From Brasilonema sp. UFV-L1 (GTDB taxonomy: Bacteria > Cyanobacteriota > Cyanobacteriia > Cyanobacteriales > Nostocaceae), in the NCBI RefSeq assembly GCF_012912105.1, contig NZ_QMEA01000001.1:1-64000 (forward strand): 64,000 bases of DNA, read 5' to 3'. The notes under the pieces were generated by a model that saw nothing but the letters and a program-made list of their open reading frames with translations, was not told the DNA's origin and searched no databases. The position numbers and the translations under genes are program-made. Numbering within the stretch: the stretch's first letter is position 1; each line of letters opens with the position of its first letter. Positions 55,001-64,000 of the stretch are shown here, piece after piece.

Positions 55001-57870
55001 ATACTGAACAAGACTGGTTAAAAACTAACCTAGCCAAGTTTACCCGCATGCTTCAAGGTCAACGCGACCTAGAAACAGTTTCTAAACTTATTCTCTCTGA
55101 ATTAGCACCGTTGGTAGGAGGTGCTCATGGTGTCTTCTATATCATGGATACTATTGATGAGTCACAAAATTTGAAGTTACTAAGCAGCTATGCTTATCGT
55201 GAGCGTAAGCATCTTGCTAACCGCTTCCACTTAGGTGAAGGTTTGGTAGGACAATGCGCTTTGGAAAAAGAACGCATTCTGCTGACAGAGGTACCACATG
55301 ATTATATCAAGATTAGCTCTGGTTTAGGCGAAGCAACTCCTCTCAATGTCGTTGTCTTACCTGTCTTGTTTGAAGGACAAGTCACAGCAGTTGTTGAACT
55401 CGCTTCATTCCGACGCTTTAGCGAAATTCATCTGTCATTCTTTGACCAATTGACAGAAAGTATAGCGATTGTCTTGAATACCATCGCAGCCAGTATGCGT
55501 ACTGAAGAGTTACTCAAACAGTCGCAGTCTTTGGCACAAGAATTACAAAGTCAGCAAAACGAACTTAGGGAAACAAACAAGCGCCTCGAACAACAAGCTC
55601 AATCGCTCAAAGCCTCAGAAGATTTACTGAAGAAACAGCAAGAAGAATTACAACAAACGAACGCCGAACTAGAAGAAAGGTCGGAATTATTAGCTTTACA
55701 AAACAAAGAAGTAGAGCGCAAAAATAATGAAATTGAACAGACAAGCCGAGAATTAGAAGAGAAAGCAGAACAATTAGCACTCTCGTCAAAATACAAGTCT
55801 GAGTTTTTGGCGAATATGTCTCATGAATTACGGACACCACTAAACAGCTTGTTGATTTTGGCGAAATTGCTAGCAGATAACGTTGAGCAAAATCTCACAG
55901 CGAAACAAGTTGAATATAGCTATACAATTTACTCATCAGGAAACGACCTTTTAACGCTGATCAATGACATTTTGGATTTGGCAAAAATCGAATCTGGAAC
56001 GATGTCAATTGACATAGACCAGATGCTGTTGACAGAATTACAAGAACATCTAGAGCGAACTTTTCGACAAGTCGCGATTAACAAAGGACTCGATTTTCCC
56101 ATTGACTTTGCCCCTCAACTACCGAGAAGCATCCACACCGATGCCAAACGCTTACAACAAGTTTTGAAAAATTTGCTCGCTAATGCTTTTAAGTTTACAG
56201 AACATGGAGAAGTCCGCTTACGCGTCTTTGTCGCAACTCAAGGGTGGAGTCGCGATCACGAAACTTTGAATCGCGCTCAAACTGTGATAGCATTTGCAGT
56301 TAGCGATACAGGCATTGGTATTGCTCCAGATAAGCAAAAAATCATTTTTGAGGCGTTTCAACAAGCTGATGGCACCACAAGTCGCAGATATGGCGGTACG
56401 GGGTTAGGCTTATCAGTCAGTCGCGAAATTACTCGTCTTCTTGGTGGAGAAATTAAACTTCAAAGTCGTCTTGGAGAAGGTAGCACTTTTACACTATACT
56501 TACCCCAGTCGCATCCCTCTCATCGAGAGATGAGTAAGATGAGTCAGATGGAGACGATCAGCCAGACGAGGACGATCAGCCAGATGAGGGAGCAACATTC
56601 CTCTGATTCTCTTCATCTTCCTGCTTCCGTCACCACATCACCCAACCACCAAATTACAACTCCTCTGTTAGACGACAGAGGAAATATTGAACAAGGCGAA
56701 CGTGTACTTCTGATCATCGAAGATGACATTAATTTTGCCCGAATCCTTTTAGACATGGCACGACAACAAGAATTTAAAGCCATTGTCGCTCATGGTGGCA
56801 GTGCAGGCTTAACACTGGCACAACAATTTCAACCTTCAGCTATCATCTTAGATATCCGCTTACCAGGAATGGATGGTTGGACAGTCCTAGATCGCCTCAA
56901 GCATGATCCCAGCACTCGTCATATTCCAGTACATATTATGACCGTTGAGGAGGGACGCCAGCGTGGATTGCAACTAGGTGCAATTGCTTATATACAAAAA
57001 CCAGTTAATAGTGAGGCGTTGTCTCAAGCATTAAGCAAAATCAAAGGTTTTGTTGAACGCCGAGTGAAAAATCTCTTGGTTGTGGAAGACGACGATCATC
57101 AACGCCATAGCATTGTAGAATTGATTGGCAACACCGATGTTGCAACCACTGCTGTGAAAACAGGTGCAGAAGCGCTAAAAGCTGTACAGAACGAATATTT
57201 TGATTGTGTCGTTCTTGATTTGGGTTTACCTGATATGAGCGGATTTGAACTCATCGAAAGAATCAAACAACATCCCAGTGGTGAAACACTACCAATTATT
57301 GTTTATACAGCAAGAGAGTTAAGTCGAGCAGAAGATACTCAACTAAGGCGCATGGCAGAGACAATAATTATTAAAGATGTGCGATCGCCCGAACGTCTCC
57401 TTGATGAAACAGCTTTATTTCTCCATAGAGTTCAAGCAAATTTACCTGCGCCCAAACGACAAATTTTAGAACAGTTGCATTCCAATGATCCTGTCCTTGT
57501 GGGCAAAAAAGTTCTCATCGTAGATGATGATGTGCGTAATATATTTGCTCTGACGAGCATGCTAGAGCGTTATCAAATGCAAGTCTCATATGCTGAAAAT
57601 GGTAGAGATGCCATTCAAGTTTTGCAAAACACACCAGACATTGATGTCGTTTTGATGGATGTCATGATGCCAGAAATGGATGGTTACGAAACAACCCGCC
57701 TGATTCGGCAGAATAACCAATTTAAATCTCTACCAATTATTGCACTGACCGCAAAGGCAATGCAAGGCGATAGAGAAAAGTGTATTGAAGCAGGCGCATC
57801 AGACTACATCACCAAACCTGTAGACATCGAACAGTTGCTTTCGCTGTTGCGCGTTTGGTTATATGCTTGA
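52039..57870 (+). CDS. Large hybrid histidine kinase with tandem HAMP units and three receivers
   Basis: A 1943-residue soluble kinase without membrane segments. Residues 1-150 hold degenerate HAMP modules. About 150-975 are nine 92-residue units ([43 protein letters not shown]), the poly-HAMP architecture of fungal Nik1/Os-1 group III kinases. A GAF domain follows (about 995-1140), then a coiled coil (about 1155-1250), HisKA with H1262 ([10 protein letters not shown]), HATPase ([18 protein letters not shown]) and three receivers with Asp at 1605, 1727 and 1874. Receiver 2 has IIIKDV in place of the usual Lys-Pro loop. In fungi poly-HAMP kinases sense osmotic stress; the stimulus here is unknown. 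The gene appears monocistronic. Confidence 0.93.
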   Translation: MSTEQLTRESDHLDLKQLLKTLVAVKKGDFSARMPIDQTGMAGKISDTLNDIIEQNERLTAELQRISHVVGKDGRISERASLGNARGSWSDCVNSVNTLVTDLVQPTAETARVIRAVANGDLSQAIAPEIEGRPLKGEFLQTAQMVNTMVGQLNSFASEVTRVAREVGTEGKLGVKADVPGVAGTWKDLTDSVNLMAGNLTAQVRNIAEVTTAVANGDLSKKITVDVNGEILELKNTINTMVDQLNSFASEVTRVAREVGTEGKLGVQAEVQGVAGTWKDLTDNVNLMAGSLTAQVRNIAEVTTAIANGDLSKKITVDVRGEILELKNTINIMVDQLSSFASEVTRVAREVGSEGKLGVQADVKGGAGTWKDLTDSVNFMAGSLTAQVRNIAEVTTAVANGDLSKKITVDVKGEIRELKNTINTMVDQLNSFAGEVTRVAREVGAEGKLGVQAEVRGVAGTWKDLTDSVNFMAGSLTAQVRNIAEVTTAVATGDLSKKITVDVKGEILELKNTINTMVDQLSSFASEVTRVAREVGTEGKLGVQADVKGVAGTWKDLTDSVNFMAGSLTAQVRNIAEVTTAIANGDLSKKITVQVKGEILELKNTINIMVDQLNSFASEVTRVAREVGAEGKLGVQAEVKGVGGTWKDLTDSVNFMAGSLTAQVRNIAAVTTAVATGDLSKKITVDVKGEILELKNTVNTMVDQLNSFASEVTRVAREVGTEGKLGVQAEVRGVAGTWKDLTDSVNSMAGSLTAQVRNIAEVTTAVANGDLSKKITVDVKGEILELKNTINTMVDQLNSFASEVTRVAREVGTEGKLGGQAQVVGVAGTWKDLTDNVNSMAGNLTAQVRGIAKVVTAVANGDLKRKLTLDAKGEIETLAETINEMIGTLATFANQVTTVAREVGIEGKLGGQAKVPGAAGTWKDLTDNVNELAATLTTQLRAIAEVATAVTKGDLTRSISVEAQGEVAMLKDYINQMIANLRETTQKNTEQDWLKTNLAKFTRMLQGQRDLETVSKLILSELAPLVGGAHGVFYIMDTIDESQNLKLLSSYAYRERKHLANRFHLGEGLVGQCALEKERILLTEVPHDYIKISSGLGEATPLNVVVLPVLFEGQVTAVVELASFRRFSEIHLSFFDQLTESIAIVLNTIAASMRTEELLKQSQSLAQELQSQQNELRETNKRLEQQAQSLKASEDLLKKQQEELQQTNAELEERSELLALQNKEVERKNNEIEQTSRELEEKAEQLALSSKYKSEFLANMSHELRTPLNSLLILAKLLADNVEQNLTAKQVEYSYTIYSSGNDLLTLINDILDLAKIESGTMSIDIDQMLLTELQEHLERTFRQVAINKGLDFPIDFAPQLPRSIHTDAKRLQQVLKNLLANAFKFTEHGEVRLRVFVATQGWSRDHETLNRAQTVIAFAVSDTGIGIAPDKQKIIFEAFQQADGTTSRRYGGTGLGLSVSREITRLLGGEIKLQSRLGEGSTFTLYLPQSHPSHREMSKMSQMETISQTRTISQMREQHSSDSLHLPASVTTSPNHQITTPLLDDRGNIEQGERVLLIIEDDINFARILLDMARQQEFKAIVAHGGSAGLTLAQQFQPSAIILDIRLPGMDGWTVLDRLKHDPSTRHIPVHIMTVEEGRQRGLQLGAIAYIQKPVNSEALSQALSKIKGFVERRVKNLLVVEDDDHQRHSIVELIGNTDVATTAVKTGAEALKAVQNEYFDCVVLDLGLPDMSGFELIERIKQHPSGETLPIIVYTARELSRAEDTQLRRMAETIIIKDVRSPERLLDETALFLHRVQANLPAPKRQILEQLHSNDPVLVGKKVLIVDDDVRNIFALTSMLERYQMQVSYAENGRDAIQVLQNTPDIDVVLMDVMMPEMDGYETTRLIRQNNQFKSLPIIALTAKAMQGDREKCIEAGASDYITKPVDIEQLLSLLRVWLYA
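52486..54970 (+). repeat. Nine tandem 276-bp coding repeats (poly-HAMP)
   Basis: The conserved block ending in GACGCGA or a variant occurs at 52524, 52800, 53076, 53352, 53628, 53904, 54180, 54456 and 54732, an exact 276-bp period. Central units are far more alike in DNA than the outer two, which have GGQA in place of GVQA, pointing to recent homogenisation. Confidence 0.92.
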
Positions 57871-57919
57871 GCTTCAATAAGTCGCTCAACCTAATTAAAC
57901 GTAAAATATCATTACGTAT

Positions 57920-58708
57920 TCAAAGCAAAGCATTTCTAATAGTATCAGTGTCCAACTCTAAAATTGTTGCTATCTCTTGAATGCTCATCCCTCGTTGCAC
58001 AAGCTTGGGCAAAATTTTCAACTTAGCTTTTATTTCACCTTCTTCTTCACCTTCTGCTTTTGCTTCTTGATAAACTCTAGTCCCTTTCAGCAAGTTTAAA
58101 TTCAACATAGTTTCTATTTCCTCCCGGCTTAAGTTAGGAAATTTGTAGACTACGATTGTCTCTATAAATTCTAGAACTTTTCTTTGGTAAGAAGTGTCTG
58201 TCAATTCTTCCTTAGCTTTATTAATTAGCGTTTTGGCAAATTCTCCGGCTTTGTTCTCGGTTTCTACAATTAAGCGTACAATTCCGACTGCCAGAGAATC
58301 ATCTGGTACATCTTTAAGTTCGTCTAAATAAAAGCGACGTAGATGAGGTTCCAACAAGGAACGATAACGTAGGGGACAACTGCGTTCATTGCTGCGTTTG
58401 TCATAAATAACTATTGCGAACCAGTTATGATTCAGTGGCTGATATTGGGTGAAGTAAAGGAAAATACTTGTAAACAGTCGGTCATAAAATTCTTCATCTT
58501 TGTAAAACTGAATCTCTACAAAGTACAGTGGTTCATTCGGAAATTCTTCAATAGGAGAAAATACTCCATCTAATCGGAAGCTTTTTTGTTTAATTTCTGG
58601 TGCGGTAAACTCATAGGTATTGATGTTAATACCAGGTTTGCCAATGATTTCAAAAAAGATGTTGGGAAATTCTTTAAATATCTCGTAGAAAATTGCATCT
58701 GTCTTCAT
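57920..58708 (-). CDS. Rpn family (DUF2887) putative nuclease
   Basis: A 262-residue protein of the Rpn/DUF2887 group of PD-(D/E)XK nucleases related to transposases. The likely active site is D47 in FRLDGVFSP, then E65-x-Q67 in YFVEIQFY. After a helical region (about 150-200), an acidic/Lys hinge (EAKAEGEEEGEIKAKL, about 212-227) leads to a small C-terminal helix-turn-helix-like tail (MSIQEIATILELDTDTIR). The gene starts four bases before the desaturase stop (ATGA overlap), so it is translationally coupled to a metabolic gene, which is odd for this family. Confidence 0.85.
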   Translation of the reverse strand: MKTDAIFYEIFKEFPNIFFEIIGKPGININTYEFTAPEIKQKSFRLDGVFSPIEEFPNEPLYFVEIQFYKDEEFYDRLFTSIFLYFTQYQPLNHNWFAIVIYDKRSNERSCPLRYRSLLEPHLRRFYLDELKDVPDDSLAVGIVRLIVETENKAGEFAKTLINKAKEELTDTSYQRKVLEFIETIVVYKFPNLSREEIETMLNLNLLKGTRVYQEAKAEGEEEGEIKAKLKILPKLVQRGMSIQEIATILELDTDTIRNALL

Positions 58709-59652
58709 ACCGCCGACTGTGCGGATTTAGCCACAATATCCCAGTTGACTTTCATGTAGCCTGAATCAACATGAGTAAAATGTGAACTCAATTGCTGATG
58801 GGCTTTTGGCAAAGCGTGGAACCCAATTGATGGGTACAAGTGGTGTTCTGCATGAAATGGCATATTCCACATGAAAAATCGCACAGGTAACAGCGTCAGC
58901 GTTGTGCGTGTATTCGTCAGCAGATTAGCGTCAAGAGTGCAACCTGTATGTTCCGCCAGCAGAATAAAACGTAGAATCGGTTGTCCAATCAAAAGCGGTA
59001 GCAGCCAATAAAGCACGAACCAAGGCTGCTTGACTGCAATTGAGAGGGCGATCGCCCCTGCATATACAGCCAATTGTAATCGAGTCGAGCGAATTACTGC
59101 GGCTCGTGCAGTTTCTGGCACAAATGGGCAATCCTCAAGTAAACCGAGTGCAGCGCGAAAATGCCCGCGTATCTTTCCTTTCCACCAAGGTAAACCGCTA
59201 ATTATCAACAAATATTTACCTAAGTTGCTCGGCTTAGGATCAGTTAATTCCGGATCTTTGTCAGGAACGCGAGTGTAGAGGTGGTGCCACTTGTGGTAGT
59301 ATCGAAAAAATGTACTGTTGTAAAATGACAACAAACCTGCGCACCAAGCAACAGCATCATTTAAAGAATTGCTAACGAAAACTGTTCTGTGACCACATTC
59401 GTGCATAGGTGCAAACATCGAAGCGATACTAAAGCCGTAGATCACAAGTGCTGGTATTGCCAGCCACCAATTGCCAAAATTCGTTGCCCACAAATAGCCA
59501 CTGCATCCGGTGACAGTTAGATGCATAGCCAGTTGAATCAGCCCTTTCCAGTTAGAGCGATCGCTCAAAACCCTTAATTCTTGCACACTAAGAATCTGGC
59601 GACAATTATGCTGCTTGTCCGTTTTGCAAGCCAAAGATTCACCTTGAGTCAT
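58705..59652 (-). CDS. Fatty acid desaturase family protein
   Basis: A 315-residue membrane di-iron enzyme. The three histidine boxes are complete: HECGH (84-88), HKWHH (120-124) and HAEHH (267-271), with an additional H235 in LLAEHTG. Several hydrophobic segments (about 42-80, 100-112 and 197-232) fit the usual topology. Members insert double bonds into, or hydroxylate, fatty acids, sphingoid bases or carotenoids; the regioselectivity is not readable. It lies 8 bp after a small hypothetical gene and overlaps the next gene by 4 bp, so the three form a transcription unit. Confidence 0.9.
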   Translation of the reverse strand: MTQGESLACKTDKQHNCRQILSVQELRVLSDRSNWKGLIQLAMHLTVTGCSGYLWATNFGNWWLAIPALVIYGFSIASMFAPMHECGHRTVFVSNSLNDAVAWCAGLLSFYNSTFFRYYHKWHHLYTRVPDKDPELTDPKPSNLGKYLLIISGLPWWKGKIRGHFRAALGLLEDCPFVPETARAAVIRSTRLQLAVYAGAIALSIAVKQPWFVLYWLLPLLIGQPILRFILLAEHTGCTLDANLLTNTRTTLTLLPVRFFMWNMPFHAEHHLYPSIGFHALPKAHQQLSSHFTHVDSGYMKVNWDIVAKSAQSAV

Positions 59653-59660
59653 TCTTTAAC

Positions 59661-60002
59661 TCACTCAACCTCAAGTTGTGCTGCTGTCACTGCATCAAAA
59701 GCAAAAGCCAAAACCAGAGGTATTGGACATTTAAATAAGTAAGTGGAAACGACAGCTACAATTGTGCCAAACACTGCTGAGATTGACCAAAATTTCTCTT
59801 CGTATGTCAGTCCCTTTTGAGCTTTAATCACTCTCAAAGTATGGGTTGGAATTGGCTCAGGCATCACTGCCCCTGGAGGAAATGCCCAGTAGTTATTACA
59901 CCGCTCCTCAAATACATCTGTCCAGCCATTTTCTTGGCACCATTCCTCAATCCATTCATTGCGATAATGTTTCATATTGGAACTGGGAAGTCGATTTAGC
60001 AT
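59661..60002 (-). CDS. Small hypothetical protein upstream of the desaturase
   Basis: A 113-residue protein. The N-terminal half is polar (NEWIEEWCQENGWTDVFEE, then CNNYWAFPPGAVMP) and the C-terminal half has one or two hydrophobic segments (about 71-104). I recognise it only as similar to small cyanobacterial proteins without a function. Its stop lies 8 bp before the desaturase start, so it may be a partner, for example a membrane-associated cofactor or stabiliser. An internal start at M10 (nt 59975) is possible. Confidence 0.65.
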   Translation of the reverse strand: MLNRLPSSNMKHYRNEWIEEWCQENGWTDVFEERCNNYWAFPPGAVMPEPIPTHTLRVIKAQKGLTYEEKFWSISAVFGTIVAVVSTYLFKCPIPLVLAFAFDAVTAAQLEVE

Positions 60003-60840
60003 AATCTTTAGAAACTAAATATAAATTTCAAAGTTCTTTCTGGCAAGTCTACCAATCGGTAGAAAACTCAAGATTTTTGAATCCAAATCAAGCTTTGTCA
60101 ATCACCAAAAAGACTTGTCATACAGTTAAATTGAAGCTTTTCTCAATTCACAGGCTAACAGTCTTTAAAATCTTTTTGCATGAAAAGAAAATAAACTTTA
60201 CTTGGAAGTTTGAAATGTAATAATTCTAAACACAATCGCGACTCATGATTTGAAAAACACATAGTCTTTATCAAGTCATCTGTCAAGTTTTGTAACAGGT
60301 ATGAAATGTATATCTACCTTAAGAATTAGTTTGAAAAATAAACTTTTATGAATCAACGAATTTGAGAATTCAATATTCAGTACGTGTCTTGCGTGTACGC
60401 TACAAAGAACAGAAGTTATACCAGTTTGAAAAAAGAATGCGACACATGGGGTTGAAAACTTTTAAACCCCTCCCTAACCCTCCCCTTTCTGAGGGGAGGG
60501 TGCGCTCTCTTCGCGGGTGGGGTCATCTGTCGCAAACATTTTTTGAATCGGTATTAGAATTTGATTTTGTCATAATGATGAGTACAAAAATGACATGACA
60601 GAGTGTAGGGGGCTTGCGCATCGGTAACCTAAGCAATGATGTTTTCGATCACGGTTTTTGGTATTATTGTCATTCACTAGATATATTGACAAATGCGTCA
60701 AAAAGAATTGCAGTGTAAAGCCAACGAATATTTTAAAAATAGGTCATTCCACGGTTTTTACAAAACTAAACATACTTGGTTTTATTATTATGCCGACTGA
60801 CTTAAGCCAAATCCTGAATATCCCGTAAACTTAAGTAAGA
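60003..60840. other. 838-bp gap with CCCTCCCC/GGGGAGGG repeat hairpin at 60477-60501
   Basis: Most of the gap is AT-rich and may contain the promoter of the desaturase unit. ACCCTCCCCT (60477-60486) pairs with AGGGGAGGGT (60492-60501), part of a dispersed cyanobacterial repeat (CCCTAACCCTCCCC). No gene is recognised and no terminator T-tract was seen before the ABC permease stop. Confidence 0.55.
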
Positions 60841-62019
60841 TTATTCTGAGCGTAGAGCTTTAACTGGGTCGATCTGACTAGCTCGCACAGCAGGGGGCAA
60901 ACTAGCCCCCACCCCCACCAGTAAAGCTGAACCCAATGCCAGTGTAGCGATAGAGCTGTCAAACTGGTAGGGCAAGTTAAAGGTATCAGTAACAACCACT
61001 GTCAATCCATGCACCACTCCAAGACCGACAGTTCCTCCAATGAGACTCAAAAGCGTAGCCTCCAGAATAAACTGGAGCATGATTTCTTGCTTGGTTGCTC
61101 CGACTGCCCGTCTCAAACCAATTTCAGCGGTTCGTTCTGTCACCGAGGCAATCATAATATTGGCAATTCCGACACCACCAACCAAGAGGGCGATCGCCCC
61201 CACCACCGTCAGTCCTTGGGACGCCATCTCCAGGGTTTGCTGCTGTTGTAGGAGATCTGAGACATTGTTCCAAAACCTAAATTTTTGACCTGGGAATCGC
61301 TGCTGTAGCAGTTCCTCAGCTTGGTGGCTTAAATTTTCCACGTCTTCGAGTTTATAAGGACGCATTTGAATGCTACCAATGTCACGGCTACCAGTCAGGG
61401 CATTGTAAGCAGACATCGTTATATACAGTTGCCCCTCCGGAGGAGCATTTTCATCTAGAGTCGTCGTCACTACCCCGACAACGATATAAGGTCTATTCCC
61501 AGCATAAATCATCTTACCTACAGCGTTTTGCCCACTGAAAAGTTGTTCTGCCAGCAGTTGATCCATGACGGCTACTGGTCGGTAGCTGGCAAAATCTTCA
61601 GCTGTAAAGAATCGTCCTGACACTAATGCTTTTCCTGAAGTCAGCAAAAAATCTTGGGAAACAGGTGACATGGGTGGAGTGAACTCCTTGTCCTGAAATA
61701 CAGTTGGCGTAGCACCAGCCCAATTAAAAGAACTGATTGCCCGCAACCCCACCAGCCGTTCTCGTAAAAATTCCATATCTTCCAACTTGAGTCGGGTGGT
61801 TCGACCACCATCCCGCTTTGGATATACTGAGGCTTGAGGTGCGCCTCGCTTTGCCAGTTCCTGAGCAATCATAGCCCGACTGATGTTACCGACAGCAAGT
61901 GTAGCGCTGACAGCAGCCACACCCATAAACACTCCTAAAGTCGTCAGTCCAGAACGTAAAGGGTTCTTAGTCAAGGAGCGAAAGGTGATATCCAGTAAAT
62001 CTAAAGGTGAAAGACCCAT
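60841..62019 (-). CDS. MacB/FtsX-like ABC transporter permease
   Basis: A 392-residue permease with one N-terminal membrane helix (about 22-45), a large periplasmic MacB_PCD-type domain and three C-terminal FtsX helices (about 270-380). The core has NIMIASVTERTAEIGLRRAVGA followed by ILEATLLSLIGG, which identifies the MacB family. MacB-like pumps export peptides, macrolides or lipids with a MacA adaptor and an ATPase. The adaptor gene (62177-63454) precedes it on the same strand, but no ATPase domain or gene is present. An intergenic run of AAAATTC repeats separates the two genes. Confidence 0.9.
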   Translation of the reverse strand: MGLSPLDLLDITFRSLTKNPLRSGLTTLGVFMGVAAVSATLAVGNISRAMIAQELAKRGAPQASVYPKRDGGRTTRLKLEDMEFLRERLVGLRAISSFNWAGATPTVFQDKEFTPPMSPVSQDFLLTSGKALVSGRFFTAEDFASYRPVAVMDQLLAEQLFSGQNAVGKMIYAGNRPYIVVGVVTTTLDENAPPEGQLYITMSAYNALTGSRDIGSIQMRPYKLEDVENLSHQAEELLQQRFPGQKFRFWNNVSDLLQQQQTLEMASQGLTVVGAIALLVGGVGIANIMIASVTERTAEIGLRRAVGATKQEIMLQFILEATLLSLIGGTVGLGVVHGLTVVVTDTFNLPYQFDSSIATLALGSALLVGVGASLPPAVRASQIDPVKALRSE

Positions 62020-62024
62020 AGCGC

Positions 62025-62051
62025 AAATTCAAAATTCAAAATTCAAAATTC
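62025..62051. repeat. AAAATTC heptamer repeat
   Basis: About four tandem AAAATTC units lie directly upstream of the MacB-like start, in the gap between the adaptor and permease genes. A related ATTCAAAATT segment occurs near 62150-62170. Confidence 0.8.
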
Positions 62052-62176
62052 AAAAAAATTAATTTGTTTGGAATTTAAGTCCCTCACTGTTGGTTATGCA
62101 GCTATATTTGCTTGTGACTATGGCAGAAAACCGACCCATCACTGGAATTAAAAATTCAAAATTAATTTTGAATTTA

Positions 62177-63454
62177 TCATTTTGATCGCTGTGCGGGACG
62201 CAGTCCATTTTGAATTCCCCCTTCGGGGGTGACTGGCATTCCGCTCTTGAGTTGCGACTGAGGGGGCGGTACTATAATCTGTTCACCAGCATGCAAACCA
62301 GAAGTCACTTCTGTGGTCACTAATCCCTCCAATCCTAGGTTGATGGTTCGTTTCTGTGCCTTATTTTGACTATCCCGAACCCAGACAAAGGGATGCGGTC
62401 CAGAACGTTGAATCGCTTCTGTGCTCAAAACGACTACGTTTTGCCGTTGTTCTAAAACAATCTCAACATTCACCCGGCTATTAGGGATCAACTTGCTAGT
62501 AGGGGTATTAAGTAGCACTGTTGCAGGTACCGTTGCTTGAGTCGATTGGTTTTGGTTGCCGCCCTCTTTCTGAGTTTCTTCAGGTGTCAGTGCTTGAGGA
62601 TACAAACTTTGCACATATCCAGTGAACGTCTGTACTGATGGTCCGATCGCACTGACACGAGCAATTTGGTTGACCCGGACTCGGGCTGCATTGAGGGTAG
62701 AAAGCTGGAGCTTCACGAGTACTTGGTTAGGGTCGCCTAAGGTAAGCAGGTTGGTGCGGAACTGAACTCCATCACCGTCCTTAACGTAAATGCCCAAAAC
62801 GACGCTATTAAACGGTGCACTCACGATTGTGTTTTGGAGTTGCTGCTCAATGCCTTGGCGCTCTAGTTGCAGGCTTTGAAGTTTGACGCCGGTTATACGC
62901 GCCTGTGCCTGACTATCTCGCAGTCTAGCCCGAACTGTACGCACTGTGTCTTCCTGCCTTTTGACTTGTTGTTGGGCGACAGCTCCTACTGTAGCTAGGG
63001 ACGAATACTTCTGGAGTTCGCCTTCCTCGGCTGTGAGCTGCTGCTGGGCTTCGACAATTTTCTCGCGATCGCGTGCTAGGGTGAATTCCTGTTCTCGAAT
63101 CTGCAACTCATGCTTGGCAAGGGCAATTTTTCGCTCAGGGTAACGCAGGGTGAGTAGCACTTGACCAGACGTGACTTTCTCCCCTGGCTTTACCAGTACC
63201 CGATCCACTGCACCCTCTGTTGGGGACTTGACAATCCTCTGTTCGCGCAGTTCAACAGTACCGCCCTCTGTAATGGTGATTTCAACATTGCCTCGCTCTA
63301 CAGTAAGCAAGCGTACTGCCACTGGTTCGGGAGGTCGATTCAAAACTAGGAAGTAAGTCAGCCAGCCGCCGAGACCGACAGCAGCCAGAGCAGCTGGCAT
63401 GGCTAGCCATTGCACTCCGGTTTTGAATTTCTTTTTGTCCTTATGCCAGATCAT
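62177..63454 (-). CDS. MacA/HlyD-like periplasmic adaptor of an efflux transporter
   Basis: A 425-residue adaptor starting at ATG 63454 (MIWHKDKKKF); a GTG two codons upstream is an alternative. One membrane anchor (about 15-38) is followed by the lipoyl half EGAVDRVLVKPGEKVTSG (about 82-99), a coiled-coil hairpin (about 110-200) and the second lipoyl half SAPFNSVVLGIYVKDGDGV, then the beta-barrel and membrane-proximal domains. It links an inner-membrane pump to an outer-membrane channel. The permease that follows is MacB-like, so the two form an efflux pair; the pump ATPase must lie elsewhere. Confidence 0.9.
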   Translation of the reverse strand: MIWHKDKKKFKTGVQWLAMPAALAAVGLGGWLTYFLVLNRPPEPVAVRLLTVERGNVEITITEGGTVELREQRIVKSPTEGAVDRVLVKPGEKVTSGQVLLTLRYPERKIALAKHELQIREQEFTLARDREKIVEAQQQLTAEEGELQKYSSLATVGAVAQQQVKRQEDTVRTVRARLRDSQAQARITGVKLQSLQLERQGIEQQLQNTIVSAPFNSVVLGIYVKDGDGVQFRTNLLTLGDPNQVLVKLQLSTLNAARVRVNQIARVSAIGPSVQTFTGYVQSLYPQALTPEETQKEGGNQNQSTQATVPATVLLNTPTSKLIPNSRVNVEIVLEQRQNVVVLSTEAIQRSGPHPFVWVRDSQNKAQKRTINLGLEGLVTTEVTSGLHAGEQIIVPPPQSQLKSGMPVTPEGGIQNGLRPAQRSK

Positions 63455-63521
63455 GAACACTTCACCCCGTCAGTTTGCAGTTCACTACAAGCGAGTGCAG
63501 CCTTGGGCTGCTCACCTCATA

Positions 63522-63737
63522 TTAATGTTGCAGAACCTCATGGTCCGAGATCGAACACGATAAGGCAGCTGTTGTGCAAAACGCAACGAAAATTTGCACT
63601 GAGATAATTTCTGATCTTAGAGTAGTAATCAAGGCTACAATTTTTTGGATGGCAATTTCTAACCATAGTTTAGAGATGAGTTGGTAAAGCTCCTGTCCAA
63701 TTTGATTGGATTGTTGTGCTTCAATACTGGAAATCAT
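63522..63737 (-). CDS. Uncertain small ORF between SDR and adaptor genes
   Basis: A 71-codon minus-strand frame begins at an ATG with a weak GGAAGAAAG upstream and has a helical, partly hydrophobic sequence (ELYQLISKLWLEIAIQKIVALI). No family is recognised. It fills most of the 335-bp gap between genes on its strand but may be chance. Confidence 0.25.
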   Translation of the reverse strand: MISSIEAQQSNQIGQELYQLISKLWLEIAIQKIVALITTLRSEIISVQIFVAFCTTAALSCSISDHEVLQH

Positions 63738-63795
63738 GTCTTTCTTCCCTAAATTTTTTAAACTTTGAGCAAGCAGTCTTAGCTTAGTTATTTAA

Positions 63796-64000
63796 CTAAA
63801 TCGGTTTTACAAAGGGTCGGAGACTGATATCAGTGACTTCAGCACTTCGAGGCAAGCTAAGCGCGTTGATGACTACAGCAGCTACATCCTCCGGCTGCAT
63901 GAGACGTTCAGGATCATAGGGTTTCCCCTCCATCTCGTGAATGATGGCTTGTCGAGGAGTAGCGGTGCGACCAGGAAATACGCTGAGGACGCGCACCTGG
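63796..64000 (-). CDS. Short-chain dehydrogenase, 3' part only
   Basis: The C-terminal 68 or so residues of an SDR enzyme are visible: VLSVFPGRTATPRQ, then PERLMQPEDVAAVVINALSL and TDISLRPFVKP. The frame is open to the right edge, so the catalytic Tyr/Lys and the NAD(P)-binding region lie outside the window. The PEDVAAVV helix is characteristic of SDR C-termini. The substrate cannot be deduced. Confidence 0.85.
   Translation of the reverse strand, partial: QVRVLSVFPGRTATPRQAIIHEMEGKPYDPERLMQPEDVAAVVINALSLPRSAEVTDISLRPFVKPI

Noticed and set aside
60362-60598. 78-codon plus-strand frame
   Set aside because: It runs through the CCCTCCCC/GGGGAGGG dispersed repeat hairpin and has no family match.

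Overview
The window looks like chromosomal DNA of a filamentous, probably Nostocales, cyanobacterium. Supporting signs are many HIP1 octamers (GCGATCGC), a photosystem I core gene (psaB), a high-light-inducible protein, a Ycf35-type protein, tandem heptamer repeats (STRRs such as TAACTGA, CAGGAGT, CCCTACA and AAAATTC) between genes, and large GAF and HAMP histidine kinases. No replicon-defining gene, rRNA, CRISPR array or prophage was seen. One tRNA gene, tRNA-Arg(UCU), lies at 4001-4073 on the minus strand.

Region by region. 0-8.4 kb: a Uma2-type nuclease, a two-domain M16 protease, the tRNA, a membrane protein overlapping an HTH/acidic protein, and a marR-hlyD unit with matching candidate operator sites in front of both genes. 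8.6-13.2 kb: a photosynthesis-stress block made of hli, a small Cys-rich membrane protein, a ycf35-like gene and an orphan, divergent psaB paralogue. The 1.1 kb in front of psaB holds two compound nested inverted repeats, a terminator and a possible tiny ORF. 13.4-18.5 kb: two MFS exporters, a PD-(D/E)XK-like protein and a broken IS701-type transposase carrying a smaller insertion. 19-28.5 kb: a GNAT protein, glycolate dehydrogenase GlcD, a cyanobacteriochrome-like GAF histidine kinase, a HAMP kinase/OmpR-type regulator pair with a 95-nt overlap, an orphan sugar-type ABC permease and several gene remnants.

28.9-41.4 kb: a 1483-residue protein with an Hsp70/actin-type ATPase C-terminus behind a long disordered region, a Crp-family regulator, a DUF2232 membrane protein, a CobT-like protein, a Tat-type lipoprotein binding protein and a ROK glucokinase. 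42-51.4 kb: a sucrase/ferredoxin-like protein, MurJ, a cupin, an LCP (LytR-type) protein followed by an unannotated 31-residue membrane peptide, ManC and an AarF/UbiB kinase. 52-57.9 kb: a 1943-residue soluble hybrid kinase with nine exact-period (276 bp) HAMP units and three receivers. 57.9-64 kb: a small protein, a fatty acid desaturase and an Rpn-type nuclease in one tight transcription unit, then a MacA/MacB-like efflux pair without its ATPase and the 3' end of an SDR gene.

Several genes fit common themes: envelope building (MurJ, LCP, ManC), efflux (HlyD x2, MFS x2, FtsX-type permease), signal transduction and light/redox acclimation. A family of modular GC-rich dispersed repeats recurs at five or more intergenic sites; two copies are identical over 128 bp. 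I saw no clear defence system. The most unusual items are the psaB paralogue with its upstream structures, the modular repeat family, the putative MarR operators and the small ORF behind the LCP gene.
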